Below, one piece after another: positions 55,816 to 64,000 of a stretch of DNA of 64,000 nucleotides. This DNA comes from Hirsutella rhossiliensis. Lineage: Eukaryota; Ascomycota; Sordariomycetes; Hypocreales; Ophiocordycipitaceae. The position numbers were made by a program, and so were the translations under genes. The stretch is from NCBI RefSeq assembly GCF_020360975.1, contig NW_025408668.1, forward strand, positions 5,270,001 through 5,334,000, written 5' to 3'. Each line of letters opens with the position of its first letter. The stretch's first letter is position 1. The notes beneath the pieces are model-generated. The model saw nothing but the letters and a program-made list of their open reading frames with translations. It did not search any database and had not been told where the DNA came from.

Positions 55816-57763
55816 TTACGCAAGCTTCCTCCTCCTAATTCGGAATGGAATCGCCTGTTGCAACTGTCCAACACCCAATCCAAATCTGAAAGGGTCCAAT
55901 CTGATCGCGTCGCCCAGAATTTCCACGTCATATTGGTGCACGAAGAGGGCGCAGCTGAAGAGAACCACGCTTTTGGCCAAGAACCTCCCAGGACATATGG
56001 AGTGCCCACCTTGGCACATATCGATTAGCCGGAGGAAGTGAACTATGCAGCCGAGAGTAAACTCACCACCGTAGGGAAACCACGACCCTTCAGTGCCCTC
56101 CCTTGAAAAATACGGCTCCCCGTGTCGATTCTGCTCAGCACTCGGTGACCTCTTCCTCAACGCTGGTAAGATGGGTCCGCTTGATGCATCAGCCGGGTCG
56201 ATTATGAATCTGTCAGCCCAAAATGACTCGATTGGGTGTAAACCATCTTTGGTGTTCCAGAAGCTGTGGTCCATCTGGGCAATATTCGAATTGAGGAGGC
56301 CAATATGGCCCTTGGGCAGCCGCCACTTCCCTAGCGGAACGTCCACGTGCGGCGAACTGACCATGAAGTAAGTGTTGACGTAAACACGAAGTATCTCCGC
56401 ATAGATCGATGATAGAAGCGGGATTTGCGAGAGTTCTCGAGGGTCCAAGTCTAGGAGTGAGCGTTGGCCGAGAGTCTCCGCAATGAGTAATCGCACACGC
56501 TTTAGGAGGTTTGGATCCTTGCATATATGCATTGTCGCAAGCATCGCGACAGGGATTGTGTTACCCACCGCACTATTATGCGAGGATCAGTTTTGGCTCT
56601 TGTAACAATAAGTACAGCCCAGTCCGAGGGAAGGGGAGGTGTTTCAATTCTTACCCCCAGACCAAACCAATGTCTGTCGAAGCAAGAACATTATCGTCAT
56701 GGTGTTGCACCTGCAGCAACACCTTCTGTCGATGCCTAATCAACTCTGATCCCCAAAAGGGATCGCCATCGCCATCCTCACTGATGTCGGATTCCTGGAA
56801 GCGTTGTCTCGCGTATTGATACCAATGCTTCAATTGGCCCTTCAGTCGCTCCCGCAGCCTGTACGGCTCGGGCATCAAAAACCCCGGGATAGCTCGGGCG
56901 AACCACGGAACGAAATTGTCGAACTTCCAAATATTTTCGACGAAGCTGGGGTTGAGATGAAGCAGGGTGGGTCCAAAGATGGCCTCGATCAGTGAAGCAG
57001 CTGGGACACGTTGGAATAAGGACTCAATATTGCTCTCCTCGGTCCACTCGTCGCCCCAGTGCATTGCCACCACCCTCTTCTCGAGGGATTGCTTGAAACG
57101 CTCTACGGTTGGACTCAGACCAGGTCCGCTGAGCGCCCGCAAATATGGATGATGGGTAATGTGATCGACACGGTCTTGCGGTTGAACATGGCTATGTGAA
57201 TACGGTTTGGGGAGCGGGCCGGAGTCATCAGCTCGGTAGACTGACAGTGCTGATTCCGGGAGACCAAAGAAATATTTGAGCACGTATATGTAGATGCTGA
57301 TGGGACTAGACAGGCTCCGTTGTTTCCATATCTTCTTGACGGTTTCGCGGTCCTGGAAGAGGTACATGTCCATTCCAAGACAGGTTATCTTGGCTGCCGA
57401 CAGTTTCCCGTCAAAAGAACTACAAGAACGTCGATTGCTCAGTAGTGAACACTCAATTTTGAAGAACCATAAATTCACTTACGTGGCTTGGCTTAGAAAT
57501 GCCTTGGTGTTCCACACAAGGGAAATGATACTCCCAACGTACGGAATGAGGGATGGGTATTTCGGCGGAAGTTGCCCAGTATCTGTCTTCCAATGGGCTT
57601 TGTGGTACCTATATTTCTCAACTTGGTACTTGGCGGCCAGTAGCAAGCAAGTAAAGACAGACACCGCCAAGATGGCAGTTGGCTCTTCACAGAAGGAAAG
57701 TAAACTTGAGTATGGGAGGGCGTGTAGGCCCGCTGCTCGACCGGGAGGTGTAGGTGTAGACAT
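55816..57763 (-). CDS. Cytochrome P450 monooxygenase (membrane-anchored)
   Basis: Exons 57763-57483, 57419-56655, 56572-56067 and 56009-55816 join in frame to 581 residues. An N-terminal hydrophobic segment (ILAVSVFTCLLLAAKY, about residues 34-49) should anchor it in the ER. The I-helix reads GAVGNTIP (about 349), with Asn where many P450s have Asp or Glu before Thr. The K-helix ExxR is EILR (408-411). The haem loop is created by the last splice: WFPYGG joins GHSICPGRFLAK, with Cys near residue 523. The FPYGGGxxxCPGR form resembles fungal relatives of the CYP7/CYP8 type rather than the FGxGxRxCxG type. The substrate is unknown. The start is ATG 57,763. Confidence 0.9.
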
Positions 57764-57960
57764 TGTGATATGACTCCGGCGATTCAATATGAGGAGAAAC
57801 AGAAGCCCTTTGAGCTGTGAAGAAATAAGTTGAAGCGTCTATCTACGTAAAAAGTGGTTCGGATGGCTCGAAGAGAGCGCATCTAAATATATATATATGT
57901 ATATGTATATACGTGAAATAAGCTGTGCTTAGGTTCTAGCGAGCGTTCTTGCCCTGTACA
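57764..57960. promoter_or_regulatory. Upstream region of the minus-strand P450, with an (AT)n tract
   Basis: An alternating AT/GT stretch (ATATATATATATGTATATG) lies at about 57,888-57,910. The region is cut at its far end by the hAT element, so part of the original promoter may be displaced by 3.3 kb. Confidence 0.4.
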
Positions 57961-58100
57961 CAGGCTTGGAAATCGATCGTACAATCGATTTGATCGAATC
58001 GATTAATCGAATCGATTTCGATTTCGATCGATCGATTAGAAGTCCTGCTCGATCGATATCGTATCGATCCAACCTCCAATCGATCGATTTGATCGTCGTT
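57961..58100. repeat. Left subterminal ATCGAT cluster of the hAT element
   Basis: About ten ATCGAT motifs occur in 130 bp, several overlapping as GATCGATCGAT. They are candidate transposase binding sites. Confidence 0.8.
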
Positions 58101-58441
58101 CGCCATGTCCATACAAGGTGTCCAGGGTAGGCTGCGTAGGTTGGATGCGTGACGATGCTGCCGCCCGACGCGTCTGCCAAACACCCTGGCAAACGACCGG
58201 GGGTCCCAGGCAGCCAGTCATATCTATCTTGTTGCCGCGCGTCGCGTGTCGACAAAAGTAAATTGATCTCTCCGTCTCTTGCGTTTGCAAGTCCTCCCCG
58301 TTCAACGGAATCAGTACGCGTCGCAACCAGGAATTATTTCGGGCCTCAGCCTGTCCGAGTAGACTTCATACAGATTCGACCTTATCAGCCTCGCACCCTT
58401 CGATTTGACCTCGCCCACATTGTTTACGGACGTTTCCCACC

Positions 58442-61130
58442 ATGGACGCGCTTGATGAGGACATAGAGATCGCCTCCTCCACGCCGCCGCCTTCCGAGCC
58501 GACAACCAGTTCAGCATCAACTAAATATGCACCCATGGGGTTTCCAGATTATGAAGCTTGGACGACTGATAAATTTGGGCGGTTCCCGGCTTCGATTTGC
58601 CACGACCCTTCTCGAGAACGGACGTGGTGGTGGCAATTCGGATTCAGAATGAAGGACAACAGGTCACGGCCCCACAAGATCGTATGGATCTGCGAGAGAT
58701 GCTTCCTCCGGGACAGGCCGAAGACAGCACATTACGTCTTCATCGCTTCGACTGGGGGAAGCGTCGTCCGACATCTGAGGAAGGAGCACAAAGTCGTGGT
58801 TTGTGCCACCTCTCCGTACCCCATCTCCACGTCGTTCGATCATGCCCGCTAACTTGTCAGCCACCTTCTAGACAACGTGCAGGCTCAGTTACCGGGAGTG
58901 GAGGTGCAGAACGGAACCTGCTTGATATGCTTCGCGCCGATCCGACGAACCCTCGAGATCAGACTCTTCTCAGCAATCTGCATACGTTATTCGATCCGAA
59001 GATGAATCAACTGCTCCTGCTCGACTGGCTTACATATCATAACCTCCCCTTTAATGTCGTAAACTCTGAGCGCTTCAGACGACTCCTTCTCTACAACAAC
59101 CCGGCTCTCCAGGAAGGCCAGATACCAACTGGCAAAACGCTTGTGAATCTGCTACTAGATGAGTATAATCGCGCTCTTGGTCCGCTTTGCGAGCTGCTTC
59201 AAAGAGCGAGAAGTATGATTCATTTACCTTTGATGGCTGGACTTCCCGACAAAACACATCATTCCTCGGTATCAACGCCCACTTTATCGACCAAGATTGG
59301 AACCAATGGGAATCCTCTTGGCTTTGCCGGCTCTCGCGAAACGCCATACTGGAGCAGCGCTTGCAGATGAAGTTGCAGATACAATATGCGCGTTTGGTCT
59401 TGAAGACAGGTATAGAACCACAGTCAACACTTCTTGGGTCCGTTAGCTGACAATCTTGACTGTTATCCGGCGTCAGAATCGGGTACTACACGCTTGACAA
59501 CGCTACGAATAATGATACGGCTGTGGAAGCGCTTGCCGCTGAGTTCGATTTCGACAGGAAGAGCGTCGCATCCGCTGCGCCCTCATTTTCTGAACCTGGC
59601 CGTCAGGGCTATGATGTACGGCAGCAAAAGGGATAATTTCAACGAGTTGCTTGCTCATTGGGGCGATAAGGACTTTGTGGCTGAAGAGGAAGAGCAGCGC
59701 CAGTTGTCCGACGCTATCAATGAGCTGGCGACCGACGACGACTTCTGTGTGCCGAGCATGGAAGAAGGATTCGAGGTTGAAACAGTCCCAGAAGGCAGTC
59801 AGGATCAGGACGTACTGCCCGACATCATCAATGGCGAAGAAGTGGACAAGTACCGCAAGTTTGGGCCATTTGGCAAACTTCACAATATTGGCATTGCTCT
59901 TCGAACGAGCAGTCAACTTCTCGAGGTCTTTACGAAGCTCAACGGCAAACCGCTCCTACTGAACCTATTCTTACGTGGGTTCAAAACGTCTGCACTCGCT
60001 GGCAATCCGATGAGGCGATGGCCTCACGCGCTCTGCTGAAGCGTACGGCTTTGAACAGGATGTTTTCCATCATCGAGGAACGATGGCTTGGCAAAGGCGG
60101 CAAAGAACAGGACAAACCAGCGATACTGAAAGAACAACTTTCCTTGAAGAATGGAAGGTCGTTGTTGCGGTTCAGAAGATCCTTCAGCCATTCAAGATCG
60201 CCTCGAAGCAACTCCAGGGCGAGGGTATTGCTGGTAAACGCTCCACGTCAGGAGGGTTCGATGAGTACTTCCCGTGGTAGAGATGCTCCTTGACCACCTC
60301 GAACTAGCAGTTCAGGGAGTTATAATCGAAGAGAACGAAGATCAGACCATGAAAGAGGTTCACCTGTTCAATGACATGGACGCAAGAACTCGCAGGGTTT
60401 TGAAGATTTACATCAAGCTCGGATGGAAGAAGCTGAACGACTACTATAGCAAGCTGACCTCAACCGCATATGTAGCGGCAGTGGTGTTCCACCCTGCAAG
60501 AAGTGGCGCGCTCTGGAACGGCTTTGGAGCCAACTCCCGTCTCGTCAGACGTCGGAGTGGGAAAGAACATATGCGAGAAGCTTAGCGACAGTCTGGAAAG
60601 AGAGGTACAAGAACATGGCTCATCGGCAATCCTGCGATGGTGTTTCAGCGGATACGACTAATAGTGGCTTGGACTATATTGAGCGTCGATTGGCGTTTAG
60701 TCGATCATTGGCTTGCCCTGAGCCTCGAGGGCGGCAAATTAAAGGACCAAAGCAGTCAACCGCCTTGCAAGAACAGGACGAGCTTGATCAGTACCTATCA
60801 GAGCCGCCGGTGGAAAATATCGCATACAAAACGGACCCAATCGCTTGGTGGAAGGACGTTGGTGTTGCGCGGTTTCCTCGGCTGTCTTATATGGCTGTTG
60901 ACTACCTTACCATCGCGTCGTCTTCAGCAGGAACGGAAAGAGATTTTAGCAGCTGTGGGAGGATGATAACACCACTGAGATCTCGCCTACGACGCCATAT
61001 TGTGGCGATGGCGCAGTGTCTTCGTTCCTGGAGTAAAGCTGGCATCTATCAGCCGACACTTCCTCTTGGTCTGCTTGAAGGGGACAATTGGGCAAGTTCT
61101 TCAACTGATGGGCAAGATCACCCTAGATAG
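58442..61130 (+). pseudogene. hAT transposase (BED finger, RNase H-like core, dimerisation domain), multiply frameshifted
   Basis: ATG at 58,442 starts [24 protein letters not shown]-type finger follows ([10 protein letters not shown] ... [10 protein letters not shown]). A probable intron (GTACCC ... GCTAAC ... CTAG, about 58,816-58,870) leads to [20 protein letters not shown]. After that the true frame steps repeatedly, each step equal to one lost base: near 59,222 ([20 protein letters not shown]), 59,310, 59,555 ([15 protein letters not shown]), 59,940 ([19 protein letters not shown]), 60,150 (EEWKVVVAVQKILQPFK), 60,275 and 60,500. A second intron probably lies at about 59,408-59,474. The last frame ends with the hAT dimerisation region FPRLSYMAVDYLTIASSSAG, then TERDFSSCGRMITPLRSRL, stopping at 61,130. 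Confidence 0.85.
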
Positions 61131-61139
61131 GGATGATTT

Positions 61140-61281
61140 TTAGTATTGATCGATTCGATCGTCGATCGATTCGAATCAAACAGCGATCGATCGATATCGA
61201 TCGATTGAAGGTGACGATCGATAAAATTCGATCGATCAGGCTCGAAAATCGATCTATAAGATCGATTTCCAACTCTGCCTG
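61140..61281. repeat. Right subterminal ATCGAT cluster of the hAT element
   Basis: About ten ATCGAT motifs occur in 130 bp, mirroring the left end in number and density. Confidence 0.8.
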
Positions 61282-61936
61282 TACATGCTTTAGGGAGAGA
61301 TCGTAGCAGTCTCTTGACACGGTACTCGATACTCACAACTTTCGTGTGCCTGTCCTTCTGCTCCAATAGCCGCGTGAGACCGTCATCAACACAATTATAG
61401 TAGAGCCTGGCCCCCTCGGTCCTGTGGTCAGGTCTTCTCAACGAACAAACCCCCGCCCCCAAATTAGATCAGGGCCAGTCAGTATGTCAGGGTTGGTTAC
61501 GTCCGCTGAATTGCGCGCCGGACATGTCAGCAAAGGCATCACGATGTAGGATGCGCCGAAAAAGGCCCTTCCATTGTATCTGCACTGGGAAATACATCCT
61601 CAATGGCTAGCGCACTTGCTCTAGATCAACGGTAAGATCTAAGGGCCCCCAAAATCACTAAAGTAGCACACCCGATAGTGCCGCACACCCTTTACTCTGA
61701 CGTCGGCTGAGCTTCGCACGGGACAAACATGGACATATGTTTTTGGCTCCATTTCTTGTCTTTCGTTCTAATAAAAGACGGCGGTGCTTACAATGCCCAG
61801 TCTTCTTCTTAGCCAGGTGCTGTGCGTCTTCTACATATTTCCATGTAAACTTAAAAAGGTAATTGCTGTGTTGGTGTACCATCACACAGACTTGCCAGAA
61901 AATAATCCGATTTTCCCACATTTATTACATCCCTCT
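61282..61936. other. Intergenic region upstream of the second P450; no gene seen
   Basis: It should contain the promoter of the P450 at 61,937. TAATAAAAG at about 61,770 is a weak TATA candidate. Short frames on both strands lack support. Confidence 0.55.
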
Positions 61937-63743
61937 ATGTCGCTGGACATGACGGCGATGGCAGCATCTGTCATGGCGCGAGGACCAGATGCTCTGCTCG
62001 CCCTGACTTGTTTTGGTGGCATAGCCTTGGCCCTCATGGTCATCAGTCTCATTAAAGCACGCATGGCTTTCTACCGAAATGTTCGACAAGGTCTAGTGAG
62101 TATCCGCCATCAAAGTACAATACCCCGAACGCTTCACACGCGGGCTGACAGTTGAAATACCAGCCGATGCCAAGATGGAATCCAGTCTTTGGGCATCTTC
62201 TAGTCTTGCGTGACCTATTAAAGAATACACTACCATTAGACATCGCGAGGCCCGACATCTTTGCTTTCTTATGCCGTGTAGGCGGAGGTTCTGGCTCTCC
62301 TCTCTACGTGGACCTCTGGCCTTTCATCCCCCCGCTTCTGATCGTCTCTTCGCCAAATCATGCAGCACAGGCGTGCCAGCAATATGATCTTACTAAACCT
62401 GAAGTTTTGGTTCCCTTTCTCTATCCTGTGGCCGGGGGAAACAGCCTGTTCACAGCCAACGGGGCAGGGTGGCATCGCGACCGCACTCTGTTCTCGCCCT
62501 GGTTCAGCAGCAACCGGGTCATGGACCTGACTGGGAAAATTGTCCAAGAGGCTGCAGTATTTGTGGAAGTCCTACGAGGGCACGCAAAATCTGGACAGAC
62601 TTTTCTGTTCAATGAGGCTACTATGGCGTATACAATGGATGTGAGCGCCGCTGTCATCCTGTGAGAATATTAATCCATTCACGAATTTTATTGAAGGGGC
62701 CTAAGTACTGATCCATGTCGAGTAGAAATGAGCGACTTGGATGCCAGCTCAAGGACCATCCATTCGCCTCCGCCATGATGAGTAGCATGAATTGGCACTA
62801 TACAGCTGGCCTCAAGAGCAAGTGGGTTCGATGGAGCCCTCTCTTACGTTTGCTGTCTTGGTACAACGGTCACAAGATGAATAAGTACATCTCGGCTGTA
62901 ATCGATAGACACTCTGCGAAGGATTCCGTGGCAGACACGTCGTGTGAGACCCTCCTGGACTTCACTCTAGCACAGCACATGAAGAAGGAAGCGGTCGGTC
63001 CCGACTTCAGACCGGACGACAAGTACAAGAAGTGGCTGACGATTCAGCTCCGCCTCTTCATGTTTACCGGCCACGCATCCTCTGCGCCGACAATATCCTA
63101 CTGTTACTACCTTCTCTCGCAGAATCCCACCGCAATGGCCAAGCTGCGGGCAGAGCACACACAGGTATACGGCCCAAACCCAATCGACGCGGCTCAGCGA
63201 ATGTGCGAGCAGCCACTCAGCCTGAATCAGCTTCCCTATACAACAGCGGTAATCAAGGAGACGCTGCGGCTCTTCCCGCCGGCTTCGAGCTTCCGGGCAG
63301 GGGCGTCGGGCGTGGATCTCTACGACAGGAAGGGCGGCCGCCGGTTTCCCACGGAGGGCATGCACATCTGGGTGATACACAGTGCGTTGCATCGCGACCC
63401 TTCTTGCTGGGTCGATGCAAACGCATTCATACCTGAGCGGTGGCTCGTGGGCCCCGGTAACCCGCTGTACTCAGGGCAGGGCTCTTTTCGACCGTTCGAG
63501 AGAGGTCCCCGCGCCTGTTTGGGACAGACGCTTGCTATGCACAGCCTCAAGATCACCATGGTCATGACGGTGCGCTTGTTCGGCTTCCAGGCCATGTACG
63601 GCGAAGTCGACGGGGCATGCTCGGCAGATGGCAGGGTGGTTAAGACCTTGGGTGGGGAGAGAGCGTACCCGATCGGGGCTGGAGGGTCTCAGCCTGCCGA
63701 TGGCATGCCTTGCAAGGTGGTATTGAGAGTGTTGGAAGAGTGA
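61937..63743 (+). CDS. Cytochrome P450 monooxygenase (membrane-anchored), second gene
   Basis: Exons 61937-62095, 62164-62660 and 62723-63743 join in frame to 558 residues; introns are 68 and 62 bp with GTGAGT/GTGAGA donors. The N-terminus has a membrane segment (ALTCFGGIALALMVISLIKA), followed after the first splice by the Pro-rich hinge PMPRWNPVFGH. The I-helix region is FTGHASSAPT (about residue 333), with His and Ser in place of the usual acid-Thr pair. The K-helix ExxR is ETLR (398-401). The haem loop reads FRPFERGPRACLGQ with Cys 484. The style is closest to the fungal P450s of sterigmatocystin/aflatoxin-like pathways (StcS/CYP59 type), which is inference from motif style. The two alternative ATGs within the first 20 bp differ by only four codons. 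Confidence 0.9.
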
Positions 63744-64000
63744 GGGAAAAGAGCCAATGGAAGGTCCCATTTAGCTTCGTTGGTTGATGGTAATGGAACT
63801 CAACACGTCGTCATGCCTTCCTACCACAGCGAATGGTCGTATTGCATACGAACCTGTTACATCTTCATACCGTACTGTAGTAGTACTTATGGAAACCAAC
63901 TACTAACGCCACCACCTCCGGAGGGGGGCCGACAGGGGGGGGAGGGGGGGGGGGCAGAGGGGGCCAGAAGGACAGAGGATCAGAAGGACAGAACCGTGGG
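63744..64000. other. 3' flank of the P450 gene, ending in a G-rich tract
   Basis: No gene is seen. At about 63,921-63,966 the plus strand has several G runs of six or more separated by short spacers, followed by repeated AGAAGGACAGA units. Confidence 0.6.

Larger units (their letters stand above)
57961..61281 (+). mobile_element. hAT-type DNA transposon with ATCGAT-rich ends
   Basis: The ends read CAGGCTTGGAAATCGATC at 57,961 and, reversed, CAGGCAGAGTTGGAAATCGATC ending at 61,281. Next to each end lies a dense cluster of ATCGAT motifs. The inside encodes a hAT transposase with a BED-type finger and a hAT dimerisation domain on the plus strand. I could not identify the expected 8-bp target duplication, so the exact ends may be off by a few bases. 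Confidence 0.8.

Noticed and set aside
55765..57773. Plus-strand frames opposite the P450 gene (for example 57,294-57,773)
   Set aside because: They are antisense shadows of well-supported P450 exons and show no domain.
57950..61295. An 8-bp target duplication for the hAT element
   Set aside because: Both ends contain similar GCCTGTACA-like words, but no equal 8-bp pair fits the CAGGC ... GCCTG ends.
1..64000. A giant cargo-carrying transposon (Starship) framework
   Set aside because: I see no tyrosine-recombinase captain gene in the window. All mobile sequence is explained by ordinary retrotransposons and DNA transposons.

Overview
The window looks like part of a chromosome from a filamentous ascomycete (Pezizomycotina, probably Sordariomycetes; inferred). 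The reasons are genes with 50-90 bp GT-AG introns, fungal gene families (PDR ABC transporter, fungal P450s, F-box protein, C2H2 regulator), and a left part carrying the hallmark of repeat-induced point mutation (RIP): extreme TpA enrichment, Trp and Gln codons turned into stops, Cys into Tyr.

1-28,000 is an AT-rich, RIP-destroyed nest of retrotransposons with no intact gene. It holds (i) the 3' part of a Ty3/Gypsy chromovirus (1-5,954); (ii) the gag part of another Gypsy-type element on the minus strand, split by a solo Copia LTR with an ACTAA target duplication; (iii) a 5'-truncated Copia copy; (iv) a full-length chromovirus (11,944-19,825, 484-bp LTRs, GCTTA duplication); (v) a full-length Copia element on the minus strand (21,070-27,389, 476-bp LTRs, ATAAT duplication); and (vi) a piece of a pogo/Fot-type transposase. 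Both chromoviruses keep a decayed antisense reading frame between the chromodomain and the 3' LTR.

28,000-48,600 has normal base composition but is still rich in transposons. A small membrane-protein gene with a probable nonsense mutation is followed by two LINE (Tad-like) fragments and an F-box gene. A MULE DNA transposon (9-bp duplication) sits in the last codons of the F-box gene, so the protein now ends in transposon-encoded residues. A second MULE lies 21 bp further on in the opposite orientation, with a pogo element nested in its terminal repeat. Then comes a divergent gene pair: a fungal protein with a C-terminal membrane segment, and a C2H2 zinc-finger protein with a trypsin-like/protease-like domain.

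48,700-64,000 looks like a metabolic or detoxification locus: an FAD-oxidase pseudogene, an intact 1,417-residue PDR-type ABC transporter (12 exons), an intact P450 (581 residues), a hAT transposon, and a second intact P450 (558 residues). The three host genes assemble without a single frameshift. By contrast the MULE, pogo, hAT and LINE coding regions carry many frameshifts, nearly all equivalent to loss of one base; this is either real decay or unpolished multicopy sequence.
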